From Bacilli bacterium (GTDB lineage Bacteria; Bacillota_I; Bacilli_A; RF39; UBA660): a stretch of DNA of 64,000 nucleotides. Under the pieces are notes generated by a model. The model ran no database searches and was not told the DNA's origin. It saw only the letters and a program-made list of their open reading frames with translations. Location: the NCBI GenBank assembly GCA_017941235.1, contig JAGAWU010000024.1:1-64000 (forward strand). Reading direction: 5' to 3'. Made by a program: the position numbers and the translations under genes. Position 1 is the stretch's first letter; the number at the start of each line of letters is the position of its first letter. This document shows, in pieces, positions 27,644 to 36,423 of this stretch.

Positions 27644-28300
27644 ATGTATAGAATATGTTTTGTGGAAGATGAAAAAGACCTTTCTGATTTAGTAAAAGTT
27701 TACTTAGAAAAAGCTGGATATGAAGTTATAGTCTTCAGTAAAGGACATGATGCGATTAGTTATATAGATCAAAAGCCTAACCTTTGGATACTTGATATTA
27801 TGTTAGAAGATGATATTAGTGGTTATGATTTGATAAAAGAAATTAGAAATAAAGACCAAAATGTTCCTGTTATTTTTACTTCAGCTAGAGATCAAGATCT
27901 TGATAAAATATTAGGGTTAGAACTAGGAAGTGATGATTATATTACTAAACCTTATTCTAGTAAAGAACTTGTTCTTAGAGTAAACAATATTATAAAGAGG
28001 GTATATGGTAAAGATATAGAAACACTTTCCTATGATAATTATCAGGTTTTTCTTGAAAAGAGAATAGTTAAATATGATAATAAAGAAATAAAACTAACTA
28101 CATTAGAATTTGATTTACTCACATTACTCTTAAAAAATAAAAATAAAGTTTTTTCAAGAGAAGAGATACTTAATAGTGTTTGGGGAGAAGATTATTTTGG
28201 AAATGATAGGGTTGTTGATGACCTTATTCGAAGACTTAGAAAAAAAATGCCTAAACTTAATATAGGTTCTATTTATGGATTTGGGTATCGATTATCATGA
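27644..28300 (+). CDS. OmpR/PhoB-family response regulator
   Basis: 218 residues. Start ATG 27644 gives 'MYRICFVEDEKDL' with acidic pocket E8/D9 and follows taggtgg. Receiver domain: phospho-acceptor Asp51 in 'LWILDIMLED', Thr/Ser in 'PVIFTSARD', Lys in 'YITKPYSSKEL'. The C-terminal winged helix ('YDNKEIKLTTLEFDLLTLLL...VFSREEILNSVWG...VDDLIRRLRKKM') is the Trans_reg_C fold. It overlaps the kinase gene by 4 bp (ATGA), so the two are translationally coupled. The regulon is not evident; the beta-helix gene upstream and phosphohexomutase downstream are only neighbours. Confidence 0.95.
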   Translation: MYRICFVEDEKDLSDLVKVYLEKAGYEVIVFSKGHDAISYIDQKPNLWILDIMLEDDISGYDLIKEIRNKDQNVPVIFTSARDQDLDKILGLELGSDDYITKPYSSKELVLRVNNIIKRVYGKDIETLSYDNYQVFLEKRIVKYDNKEIKLTTLEFDLLTLLLKNKNKVFSREEILNSVWGEDYFGNDRVVDDLIRRLRKKMPKLNIGSIYGFGYRLS

Positions 28301-29568
28301 AAAGACAAAAACAATCGTTAGTTAAACAATTAATAATTATTATTTTACTTGTATTCTCAATTTCATTTATTCTACTTGGAATAGTTCTTCCTAAGACATT
28401 AATACCATTAGCTGAAGATAATATATATAGATATTTAAGTGAACCTTTAAAATTTATTAATTCTGATTTTAATAGTGAACTTGAGTCTTCTGAAGTTGCT
28501 TACTTTTATGTTTTTAACGATAAGATTGTAGTAAGTGATAATTTAGATGATTTAGTTGATATAAAAGATCCTGTAATCCTTTTATCGTATTTTAAAAATA
28601 ATTATGGTAAATTTTCTTATAAGCATAGTACATATTATTATTATATGGTTAAATCAGATAATAATGTTAAGGTAGCTTTAACAAATGATAGTTATATATT
28701 AAAAACTAAGGCTGATATACTTAAACAAATCTTACCAATAGTGTTAGGTACCATCTTGACTGTGAGTTTAGTACTTTTAGTTTGGTCTTATTCTATTATT
28801 TATAAGATAGAAAGATTAAAAATGAAAGTAGATAATATTGATAATTCAGATTATAATCATAAAATAAATTTTAAGACAGATGATGAAATAAAGTCGTTAG
28901 AATATGCAATTGAGGATATGCGTATTTCACTTAAAAATCAAGAAGAATATCGTAATACTATGTATCAAAATATATCACATGATTTTAAAACACCTCTTAC
29001 CGTTATAAAATCATATATAGAAGCTGTTCATGATGATGTTGAAGATAAAGATAAAGCAATAGATGTTATAGAACAGCAAACTTTAAAATTAGAAAACAAA
29101 GTACACTCACTTCTTTACTTAAATAAGCTTGACTATTTAAAAGATAAAAAAGCTAATATAGTATTAGTTGATATTAATAAGTTAATTAATGAGGAAGTAT
29201 CTAAATTTAAATGGAAGAGAAAAGATATAACATTTAGTGTTAATGTTGATTCAAAATCTAAAATCTATGGTACAGTTGAAAATTGGGAAACTGTTTTAGA
29301 TAACCTTTTAAATAACTTTATGAGATATGCTGAAAAAAGTATTAAGATTAATGTTAAACAAAATAAATTAACTTTATATAATGATGGACCAAATATTGAT
29401 GATGATTTTCTTGAAGGAATTTTTACTCCGTTCCGAAAAGGAATCAAAGGAGAATTTGGTTTAGGACTTTCAATTGTAGAAAAGACTTTAAAAATGATGG
29501 GTTATAGTATTAGAATAGAAAATGAAAAAAAAGGTGTTACTTTTATAATAACAAGGAACCAGAAATAG
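28297..29568 (+). CDS. Sensor histidine kinase of the two-component pair
   Basis: 423 residues. TM helix 1 (about 12-32), an extracellular sensor of about 110 residues, TM helix 2 (about 146-168), and HAMP (about 170-222). HisKA with phospho-accepting His228 in 'NISHDFKTPLT' follows. The ATPase domain has the N-box 'NLLNNFMRYA', G1 'NDGPNI', F-box 'FTPFRKG' and G2 'GEFGLGLSIV'. It phosphorylates the response regulator encoded just upstream. The sensor shows no recognised fold, so the signal is unknown. The stop codon lies inside the terminator stem. Confidence 0.95.
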   Translation: MKRQKQSLVKQLIIIILLVFSISFILLGIVLPKTLIPLAEDNIYRYLSEPLKFINSDFNSELESSEVAYFYVFNDKIVVSDNLDDLVDIKDPVILLSYFKNNYGKFSYKHSTYYYYMVKSDNNVKVALTNDSYILKTKADILKQILPIVLGTILTVSLVLLVWSYSIIYKIERLKMKVDNIDNSDYNHKINFKTDDEIKSLEYAIEDMRISLKNQEEYRNTMYQNISHDFKTPLTVIKSYIEAVHDDVEDKDKAIDVIEQQTLKLENKVHSLLYLNKLDYLKDKKANIVLVDINKLINEEVSKFKWKRKDITFSVNVDSKSKIYGTVENWETVLDNLLNNFMRYAEKSIKINVKQNKLTLYNDGPNIDDDFLEGIFTPFRKGIKGEFGLGLSIVEKTLKMMGYSIRIENEKKGVTFIITRNQK

Positions 29569-29580
29569 TTTCTTGTTTTT
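29550..29580 (+). terminator. Terminator overlapping the kinase stop codon
   Basis: AACAAGGAAC / GTTTCTTGTT (one G-U), 8-nt loop, T-run. Confidence 0.75.
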
Positions 29581-29620
29581 CTTTTTATACTTTGATAAAA
29601 TTATTTTAAGGAGGATTTGA

Positions 29621-31003
29621 ATGGAAATTAATAAGAATATAAATAGAAAAATTTTTAGAGAATATGATATAAGAGGAGTATATCCTGTTGATATTGATGA
29701 ATCTGTAAGTTATACAATTGGACTTGCTTTCGGTAGTATAATACAAAAGAAAGGTTTTAATACTTGTTTAATTGGTCATGATAATAGATTATCCAGTGAT
29801 AGTTTATATGAAAACTTAATTGATGGATTAAAGTCTACTGGTGTAAATATAGTATCGCTTGGATTGTGTACTACACCTATGTATTATTATGCTAGTATAA
29901 AACTTAATATAGCATCTGGAATTATGATTACGGCTTCACATAATCCAAAGGATGATAATGGTTTTAAGATTTCATTTGAAACACTCAATACAAGTGGTAA
30001 TTCTAAAGGTAAAGAAATTCAAGATTTTTATGATTATATTCAAAATGGTGAAATACTTTCAGGTGAAGGTACTATTCGTGAATATGATATTAAAGATGAA
30101 TATTTTGAATTATATAAAAAGTCATTAAACTTTGGGGATAAACGTATTAAAGCAGTAATAGATTCTGGAAATGGTACTACTAGTATTATTGCAGAAGAAT
30201 TATATAAGTTATTTCCTATTGATATAATTCCAATTTTTACTGAAAGTGATGGACGTTTCCCAAATCATCATCCGGATCCAGCTGTTGAAGATAATCTTAC
30301 TGTGCTTAAGGAAACTGTATTAAGAGAAAATGCTGATATTGGTGTTGGATTTGATGGTGATGGAGATAGAGTAGGAATTATTACGAATGAAGGTAAATTC
30401 TTACCTATGGATCATTATCTAATATTAATGATTAGAGATATTTTTGATAAAGTAGAAAAGAAGAGCTTTTTATATGATGTTAAATGCTCTAAAGCAGTAG
30501 AAGATGTTATTAATGAACTTGGTGGTGAATGTGTTTGCTCTAGAACTGGTAATTCTTATACTAGAGCTGGAGTGTATGAGAAAAAACTTCCAATAGGTGC
30601 TGAACTTAGTGGACATGTATATTTTAATGATCGTTTTCCAGGTTTTGATTCAGGACTTTATGCTGGACTTAGAATTATTGAACTATTATCTAGAACTGAT
30701 AAGAAATTAAGTGAACTTACTTTAGATATTCCTAAATACTTTTCTACAGATGAATTAAAAATAAAAACTCGTGATGAGATTAAATTTGAAATAATTGATA
30801 AAGTTAAAGAATATGTAATAAATAAAGGTTATAAGTATTTAGATATAGATGGTGTAAAAGTATTATTTGATGATGGGTTTGCACTTGTTAGGGCAAGTAA
30901 CACTGGTCCTAATTTAACAATGAGATTTGAAGCTAAGAGTGAAGAAGGTTTATCTCAATTAAGTAATGAATTTGTAGAATTAGTTAACAAATTAAATAAT
31001 TAG
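29621..31003 (+). CDS. Phosphomannomutase/phosphoglucomutase
   Basis: 460 residues of the alpha-D-phosphohexomutase family, which interconverts hexose 1- and 6-phosphates. Motifs: 'FREYDIRGVYP' at the N-terminus; catalytic phosphoserine in 'TASHNPKDDNGFK' (about 105-117); Mg-binding 'DGDGDRVGI' (about 245); sugar-recognition loop 'GAELSGHVYFND'; phosphate-binding 'RASNTGPNLTMRFEA'. These match the dual-specificity ManB/AlgC-type group. Likely supplies sugar nucleotide precursors for glycans. Start follows aaggagg; own terminator. Confidence 0.92.
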   Translation: MEINKNINRKIFREYDIRGVYPVDIDESVSYTIGLAFGSIIQKKGFNTCLIGHDNRLSSDSLYENLIDGLKSTGVNIVSLGLCTTPMYYYASIKLNIASGIMITASHNPKDDNGFKISFETLNTSGNSKGKEIQDFYDYIQNGEILSGEGTIREYDIKDEYFELYKKSLNFGDKRIKAVIDSGNGTTSIIAEELYKLFPIDIIPIFTESDGRFPNHHPDPAVEDNLTVLKETVLRENADIGVGFDGDGDRVGIITNEGKFLPMDHYLILMIRDIFDKVEKKSFLYDVKCSKAVEDVINELGGECVCSRTGNSYTRAGVYEKKLPIGAELSGHVYFNDRFPGFDSGLYAGLRIIELLSRTDKKLSELTLDIPKYFSTDELKIKTRDEIKFEIIDKVKEYVINKGYKYLDIDGVKVLFDDGFALVRASNTGPNLTMRFEAKSEEGLSQLSNEFVELVNKLNN

Positions 31004-31007
31004 TATT

Positions 31008-31037
31008 AAAGGTATATTTTATATGTACCTTTTTTTG
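31008..31037 (+). terminator. Intrinsic terminator after the phosphohexomutase gene
   Basis: AAAGGTA / TACCTTT stem with 11-nt loop and a seven-T tail. Confidence 0.8.
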
Positions 31038-31053
31038 TTTTTTTAAATTTTAC

Positions 31054-31082
31054 TTGATTTATATACTTAACTATGTTATAAT
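31054..31082 (+). promoter_or_regulatory. Promoter of the structured RNA candidate
   Basis: TTGATT (31054-31059), 17-bp spacer ending in TG-T, TATAAT (31077-31082). No start codon with a ribosome binding site follows; the first plausible product is a non-coding RNA beginning near 31089. Confidence 0.7.
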
Positions 31083-31089
31083 CAACTGT

Positions 31090-31260
31090 CGAAAGAGGAG
31101 TATATACTTTCAAAATAAGATTATTATTTACAAATAAAGTGTGGTTTTAACTATTATTATTATTATGTATTAAATATCTTCTAAATAAAAATTTACTTCC
31201 AAGTTAGATTGATATTTTATTTGTAGGTGTAATCTTTTGAAAATATATTCTCTTTTTTTT
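31090..31260 (+). ncRNA. Structured non-coding RNA candidate, about 170 nt (6S-like architecture)
   Basis: The two ends are complementary over about 50 nt: AAAGAG, TATATA, TTTCAAAA and AGATTA on the 5' side pair with AATCT, TTTTGAAA, TATATT and CTCTTT on the 3' side. An inner 10-bp helix (TACAAATAAA 31129-31138 with TTTATTTGTA) continues it, enclosing an AT-rich apical region. The 3' strand ends in eight T (31253-31260), so the closing stem doubles as terminator. A consensus promoter sits 7 nt upstream. A long irregular closing rod with internal loops and a large apical region is the shape of 6S RNA, but no conserved 6S sequence could be confirmed, and SRP, tmRNA and RNase P signatures are absent. 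Confidence 0.5.
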
Positions 31261-31282
31261 GTTTATAAGAAAGGAATTTTGA

Positions 31283-31323
31283 TTGGTGATGACCAAAGTG
31301 ATTTAAGTAAACTTAAATCTTTT
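31283..31323 (+). other. Pair of hairpins between the RNA candidate and the next promoter
   Basis: TTGGT-GATG-ACCAA (31283-31296) followed by GATTTAAG-TAAA-CTTAAATC (31300-31319) and four T. The second could act as an additional terminator. The rest of 31004-31414 holds the RNA candidate, this pair and the promoter at 31332; no protein gene is seen. Confidence 0.5.
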
Positions 31324-31331
31324 GTTCTTTG

Positions 31332-31360
31332 TTGACTAAAAAACTAAAAAATGTTATGAT
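31332..31360 (+). promoter_or_regulatory. Promoter of the 31.4-kb gene
   Basis: TTGACT (31332-31337), 17-bp spacer with TG-T before TATGAT (31355-31360). Confidence 0.75.
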
Positions 31361-31414
31361 TTTATAGAGTATATAATAGGTTATTTTATGCATTAAAAGG
31401 TAGGAGATTGAAAT

Positions 31415-33316
31415 ATGAGAAATGAAGTTTTAAGTGGATATCAAGGTTATGGAATGCCAACACCAGAAGAAGAATTTAAAAGAGTAACTGGACAAGAATT
31501 TGATCCTGAAAGATATGAAATTCTATATCATGGTGCTGATAACGATTTTGCTGGTGATGATCCATATGTTCCTTATACTATTGTGGAAAAAGTGCTTGAT
31601 GATGAGATTACAAAAACAGATAATAGTGAGGAAGAAATAAAAAAAGCTTATAGAACAGCTGTTGATGATGCGATTGCTTTATATAATTTACCAGAACCAA
31701 CTGATAGTTATGAAAGAAAAGCTTATAATGAAGAATATATAGCAAGAAGTGAGGAAATTCGAAAAGCTTTAGAAATTTTAACACCTGAAAAAATAAAAGA
31801 AGCAGAAGAAGAAATTGCTAGAAAGACTAAAAATAGGTCTAATACTAATTTTGATGATGTTACTGAAAATGAAAATGTAATCCAACCTGAGGTGTCTTCT
31901 GAAGATGAAAATGTGGTTGAACCTGAAATTTCTAATGAAGAGAATGAGGTAAAAGAAGAGACTAATACAAATGATTCAAAGACTAAAAATAAATATATAA
32001 TTGACCCTAATGGTATTATAGTTAATTTTCCTTCTGATAATGAATTTAAAGATGCTATTAGTAATTATATCAATAATACAAATGAAAATACTGATCATGA
32101 AGAAATTATAAGAAATAATGATGATTTAGATAATAAATTTGAAAAATATGTACCAAAAACTCATAAAAACCAAAGAGTTGGAGTTTTAAAAAGGGTTGTT
32201 TCAAGGTTTAACTTAATACCTTTAATTGCAACTGCTGCTGCACTTGTTGTTTCTGCCTTTGGAAGATCTTCTATTAGTAAGGCTTCTAAGGATAAAGAAA
32301 TAAAAGAATTTACTAAGAATTCAGCTTCTTATTCAATTTCTACTGAAGATAAGCAAGAACCAATATATGAGACTAGAGAAGAAGCTATACAGAAAACTAT
32401 TGATGGAATGAGAACAGGAGATAAAATTCATGTTGATAGTGGAGTAGATTATCATTATTCAAGTGATTATGAATATGCTGGGTATGATAGAACTGGTAAT
32501 TTTGGTTCTGAAATAAGAAAAGATGGGGATTACACATTAGATTATGTTTCTATAATTGATCCTTCAACTGGTTTAATTAGAAATGTTGAATATGATAAAG
32601 GCAAAAATGTAGAAGACTTTATTAATGATACAGCTAAAGATATAGGAATTGATCGTGATAAATTAGAAGTTAAAATTGAAATAGGTGGACCTCAAACAGG
32701 ATGGATTGATTATGATGATTATATATCTTGTATCGATAATGGAAGTATTAAACAAGAGGTTGTTGAAACAAAAATTGTTCCTGGAACACAAATAGTTGGA
32801 AAACAATATAATTTTGATTCTAAAGTTACATTTATTGATGAGAATGGTAAGAGTGCTAAAGTTGATTTTAAGAAAGATGATGGCTCTTATTATAAAGTTG
32901 GAGAGAATGTTACTGCTTCTAATGGTCAAACATATAGAATTGATAAATTTGATATTGATACTGAAACTAAGACTGAGAAAGTAGATAGACCTTCTAAAAT
33001 GTCTATTCCTCACAACAAAATAACATTTGGACTTTCAAATATTTCATTATTGGAAGCTTTAGGTGCTGCTGCAATATCACTTATTGGTATTCCTTTAACT
33101 TATAGAAGAAAAACAGAAGAAAAGGAAATGACAGATGTTGAATTTAGGAATATAGTAGGATTTGGTGGTTATGAGCCTAAGAAAAATGATCCTGAAAGTT
33201 ATTATGGTAGTTGGTGGGATGGTTTAACTCATAACAAGGAAACAATTAAATTTATTCCTGATGATAGTAAAGATACATTTTCGTTTGATGATTTTGAGAA
33301 TAAGAAAACTAGATAA
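31415..33316 (+). CDS. Two-TM accessory protein sharing a module with the large repeat protein
   Basis: 633 residues. Residues about 13-133 are the 'TPEEEFKRVTGQEFD' module that is 98% identical at DNA level to the gene at 10337. Then follow an acidic linker with three short E-N-V-V/I-Q/E-P-E repeats, a TM helix at about 269-288 ('LIPLIATAAALVVSAFG'), an extracellular-size beta-rich segment (about 290-535) with no known fold, and a second TM helix (about 545-565). The C-terminus is hydrophilic. The predicted topology places the middle domain on one side and both ends on the other. Start ATG 31415 follows taggag. Probably an operon with the small gene at 33331. Function unknown. Confidence 0.65.
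   Translation: MRNEVLSGYQGYGMPTPEEEFKRVTGQEFDPERYEILYHGADNDFAGDDPYVPYTIVEKVLDDEITKTDNSEEEIKKAYRTAVDDAIALYNLPEPTDSYERKAYNEEYIARSEEIRKALEILTPEKIKEAEEEIARKTKNRSNTNFDDVTENENVIQPEVSSEDENVVEPEISNEENEVKEETNTNDSKTKNKYIIDPNGIIVNFPSDNEFKDAISNYINNTNENTDHEEIIRNNDDLDNKFEKYVPKTHKNQRVGVLKRVVSRFNLIPLIATAAALVVSAFGRSSISKASKDKEIKEFTKNSASYSISTEDKQEPIYETREEAIQKTIDGMRTGDKIHVDSGVDYHYSSDYEYAGYDRTGNFGSEIRKDGDYTLDYVSIIDPSTGLIRNVEYDKGKNVEDFINDTAKDIGIDRDKLEVKIEIGGPQTGWIDYDDYISCIDNGSIKQEVVETKIVPGTQIVGKQYNFDSKVTFIDENGKSAKVDFKKDDGSYYKVGENVTASNGQTYRIDKFDIDTETKTEKVDRPSKMSIPHNKITFGLSNISLLEALGAAAISLIGIPLTYRRKTEEKEMTDVEFRNIVGFGGYEPKKNDPESYYGSWWDGLTHNKETIKFIPDDSKDTFSFDDFENKKTR
31451..31813 (+). repeat. Shared 363-bp coding module, copy B
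   Basis: Matches 11972-12334 with 7 substitutions and no gaps; flanks are unrelated. Confidence 0.95.
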
Positions 33317-33330
33317 AAGAGGTGTATGGT

Positions 33331-33576
33331 ATGAATAAGATAATGGAAAGTGAGATACTAACTCTAGAAAATAATGAAGAATATATATGTGTTGCTAGAA
33401 TTGAAGATAATGAAGATAGTTATTTAGCTTTAATTAGTAACACTAAACCTATAAGTTTTAGATTTGCTAAAGAAATTATCGAGGGTGATGATGTAACTTT
33501 AGAAATTGTTTATGATCAAGATGAAAAAGAAAAAGTTTTAAAACTTTATGAAGAAGAAATAAGAAAAAGAATATAA
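33331..33576 (+). CDS. Small DUF1292-like protein (copy 3 of 3)
   Basis: 81 residues; start ATG 33331 chosen because agaggtg lies 6 bp upstream. 'SEILTLENNEEYICVARIED' then SYLALISN and a late acidic 'EIVYDQDEKEKV' plus terminal helix follow the same layout as the small genes at 10089 and 14081. It starts 14 bp after the 633-residue protein, repeating the large-protein/small-protein arrangement. Function unknown. Confidence 0.6.
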   Translation: MNKIMESEILTLENNEEYICVARIEDNEDSYLALISNTKPISFRFAKEIIEGDDVTLEIVYDQDEKEKVLKLYEEEIRKRI

Positions 33577-33590
33577 ATTATTCTTTTTTT
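33564..33590 (+). terminator. Terminator overlapping the stop codon of the small gene
   Basis: AAAAAGAATA / TATTCTTTTT, 5-nt loop, T-run. Confidence 0.8.
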
Positions 33591-33638
33591 TATGTTTTTT
33601 TTGAACTTTTTTTGAATAATACATATGGAGGTGATTTT

Positions 33639-34340
33639 ATGTCTTTTCATTATAGACATAGAAAGATTATTATCATATGTATTTTATTTTTTACTTTTTG
33701 TATTTCTATTTTCTTTTTTTATTATAAAAACTCTTATAAAAAGAAGAATAGGAGTAGAATTGTTCAAAGTAAAAAAATAGTTAAGGATAATAATAAAATT
33801 AGTGTTAAGAAAGAGAATAGCCATAATAAAAATATTTTTAAAGTTGATATTAAGGGACAAATTGTTTTTCCTGGAATATATGAGCTTGAAGAAGATAGTA
33901 GGGTTATTGATGTAATTAATAAAGCAGGTGGTTTAACTGAAGATGCTGATACTACTGTAATTAACTTAAGTAAAAAGATAAAAGATGAAATGGTTATTAT
34001 TGTTTATAGTAAGGAAGAAGTTAATGATTTTAAGAAGACTAAGGAAATTGAGAAAGAAACTTTAAGTAAATGTGCTCAAAAAGATAATGATTCTGTAATA
34101 AACGATGCATGTATAGACAGTGAAAAAGGAAGTGTTCAGGATAATTCTTTATTAATAAATATTAATACTGCTTCTTTAGATGATCTTAAAACTTTATCTG
34201 GAATTGGTGAAGCAAAGGCTAAAAGTATAATAGATTATAGAAATTCTAATGGATTATTTAATAGTATAGAAGATTTAAAAAATGTTGATGGTATAGGTGA
34301 ATCTCTTTATGATCAAATTAAGAACTCTATTACTATATGA
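33639..34340 (+). CDS. comEA: Competence DNA receptor ComEA
   Basis: 233 residues; start ATG 33639 follows ggaggtg. One N-terminal TM helix (about 9-29), a Lys-rich linker, an SLBB domain (about 70-130, 'VDIKGQIVFPGIYELEEDSRVIDVINKAGGLT') and a C-terminal helix-hairpin-helix pair ('ININTASLDDLKTLSGIGEAKAKSII...NVDGIGESLYDQI'). ComEA binds incoming double-stranded DNA outside the membrane and delivers it to ComEC. It overlaps comEC by 32 bp, the usual comEA-comEC operon order. Confidence 0.95.
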   Translation: MSFHYRHRKIIIICILFFTFCISIFFFYYKNSYKKKNRSRIVQSKKIVKDNNKISVKKENSHNKNIFKVDIKGQIVFPGIYELEEDSRVIDVINKAGGLTEDADTTVINLSKKIKDEMVIIVYSKEEVNDFKKTKEIEKETLSKCAQKDNDSVINDACIDSEKGSVQDNSLLININTASLDDLKTLSGIGEAKAKSIIDYRNSNGLFNSIEDLKNVDGIGESLYDQIKNSITI

Positions 34341-36408
34341 TAAGTTTTATTATTTAATTTTATTATTAACTATTATTATTACTGTTGTTAGATTTTATTT
34401 TCCTAATAAAAGTTTTATTTCTCCTAGTTCGAATATAATTGAAGGAACTATAGTTAGTATTAAATATGATGGTAATAATTTAAACTTATTACTAAAAGTT
34501 AATAATCGTGAAAACATTATTTGTAATTATTATTTTAAGAAATATAGTGAGTATTCAAGTATTAAGAAAAAATTATTATTAGGTCAAAAGATTAGACTAT
34601 ATGGAAATATCAATACTATTTCTAATAATTCTGTTGATAATACTTTCTCTTATAAAAAGTATTTAAAAATTAAACATATTAATTATATATTTAGTGCTAA
34701 AAAAATAGTAGTAATAAATAATAGAATTGGTCCTTTTTATATAATAAAAAATTTAATACTTAAGTATTTAAGTTTTTTTAAGTCGGGCTCTTATATTAAA
34801 ATGCTTCTTTTAGGTGATACTAGTTTTGTTTCTAATAGGGTTATAGATAGTTTTAGAAAAAATGGTATTAGTCACTTGTTTGCCATATCAGGAACACAAG
34901 TGACTGTTTTAGCAGAGTTTATAGTTAGTAATTTAAAAAGAGTTAGTGTTAAAGAAAAAAATAGGTATATAGTAGTTAATATTTTTATATTCTTTTATAT
35001 GTTTTTGACGGGCAGTCCTCCTGCAATACTTAGAGCAGTTTTATTCTTTTTACTTTCTTCAATTAACAAATATAATTATTTTTATGTGACTAATCTTAAT
35101 TTATTTATTTTAACACTATGTATTACACTTTTAATTAATCCGTATTATGTATATGATTTGGGATTTCTATATTCCTATATTATTAGTATGGCCTTAATAA
35201 TGTGTTCTAAAATTCTTGATGATAAGAAATATTTTTATTCATTATTTTTAACTTCATTAATTTCTTTTTTAGTTAGTATTCCTATAACTTTATATAATTT
35301 TTATGAGCTTAATTTTATGAGTATAATTTATAATCTATTTTATGTTCCTTTTGTTAATAATTTATTATTTCCTCTAGCAATTATTTCTATATTTTTTTAT
35401 CCTTTTGATTATGTTCTAAGTTTTTTTATTTATATTTTAGAAAGTAGTTCTTTGTTTTTAAGTAGTGTTAGTTTTGGAAGAATTGTATTTCCAAAATTAA
35501 GTATTTTATATTACTTGCTATATTATGTCTTGCTTTTTGTAATATATAAATATAATAAAAAAATTTGGTGGTTTATTCTTGCTTTAGTTTTGATTATTCA
35601 TTTTAATTTTTATACTATTTTTAATTATGATTATGTTTATTATTTTGATGTAAAACAAGGTGATTCTATATTTTTTCATAGTACTAATTATAATATTCTT
35701 ATTGATACTGGAGGTATTGAAAAGCATTATCAGTATTCTTGGATGAAAAGAGAAAATAGTAGTTCTATATCTATTAATTTACTTATCCCATATTTTAAGT
35801 CTAAAGGAATAAAGAATATAGATTATTTAATACTTAGTCATGGGGATTACGACCACATGGGAGAAGCTATTAATTTAGTTAATAATTTTAAAGTAGAAAA
35901 AGTAATCTTTAATTGTGGTGAGTTTAATGATTTAGAAAAAGAATTAATTAAAATATTAGATAAGAAAAAGATAAAATATTATTCATGTATTAAAGAATTA
36001 AATATTGATAAGAATAAATTATATTTTTTGCAAACAAAAGAATATGATAATGAAAATGATAATAGTAATGTTATATATACTGAACTTAATGGTTATAAGT
36101 TTATGTTTATGGGAGATGCAAGTGTTACTACTGAAAAAGAGATATTAGATAAATATAATTTACCTAATATAGATGTATTAAAAGTAGGTCATCACGGAAG
36201 TAAGACAAGTAGTAGCAAAAGTTTTATTAATGAAATTAATCCTAAGTATTCAGTTATAAGTGTAGGCAAGAACAATAGATATGGGCATCCAAACAAAGAA
36301 GTATTAGAAAATTTAGATAAATCAAAAATATATAGAACGGATCAAGATGGAAGTATTATGTTTATGATTAAAAATAATAAGTTAAGAATTGAAACATGTA
36401 GTCCATAG
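34309..36408 (+). CDS. comEC: Competence DNA-transport channel ComEC
   Basis: 699 residues from ATG 34309 (aggtg 8 bp upstream; a GTG at 34297 overlaps that site). N-terminal OB-like extracellular segment, then the Competence domain with multiple TM helices ('GDTSFVSNRVIDSFRKNGIS' followed by HLFAISGTQVTV), and a C-terminal metallo-beta-lactamase domain with 'VKQGDSIFF', 'LIDTGG', 'LSHGDYDHMGEA' (about 508-519), 'MFMGDAS' and 'KVGHHGSKTSSS'. It moves one DNA strand across the membrane; the MBL domain is thought to act on the other strand. Degraded copies of its 3' end occur at 38011-38220 and possibly 39204-39317. Confidence 0.95.
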   Translation: MIKLRTLLLYDKFYYLILLLTIIITVVRFYFPNKSFISPSSNIIEGTIVSIKYDGNNLNLLLKVNNRENIICNYYFKKYSEYSSIKKKLLLGQKIRLYGNINTISNNSVDNTFSYKKYLKIKHINYIFSAKKIVVINNRIGPFYIIKNLILKYLSFFKSGSYIKMLLLGDTSFVSNRVIDSFRKNGISHLFAISGTQVTVLAEFIVSNLKRVSVKEKNRYIVVNIFIFFYMFLTGSPPAILRAVLFFLLSSINKYNYFYVTNLNLFILTLCITLLINPYYVYDLGFLYSYIISMALIMCSKILDDKKYFYSLFLTSLISFLVSIPITLYNFYELNFMSIIYNLFYVPFVNNLLFPLAIISIFFYPFDYVLSFFIYILESSSLFLSSVSFGRIVFPKLSILYYLLYYVLLFVIYKYNKKIWWFILALVLIIHFNFYTIFNYDYVYYFDVKQGDSIFFHSTNYNILIDTGGIEKHYQYSWMKRENSSSISINLLIPYFKSKGIKNIDYLILSHGDYDHMGEAINLVNNFKVEKVIFNCGEFNDLEKELIKILDKKKIKYYSCIKELNIDKNKLYFLQTKEYDNENDNSNVIYTELNGYKFMFMGDASVTTEKEILDKYNLPNIDVLKVGHHGSKTSSSKSFINEINPKYSVISVGKNNRYGHPNKEVLENLDKSKIYRTDQDGSIMFMIKNNKLRIETCSP

Positions 36409-36423
36409 AAAGGAGAATAATAA

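Noticed and set aside
28297-28300. Possible use of TGA as tryptophan (Mycoplasma code)
   Set aside because: Several genes end cleanly at TGA, including the ATGA overlap here and comEA, and all conserved Trp positions are TGG.
31090-31260. SRP RNA, tmRNA or RNase P RNA
   Set aside because: None of their conserved core sequences is present; only the general 6S-like rod shape fits.
31279-31335. 18-codon TTG-started ORF between the RNA candidate and the next promoter
   Set aside because: The Shine-Dalgarno spacing is only about 3 nt, the start is TTG, and the sequence is better explained by two hairpins.
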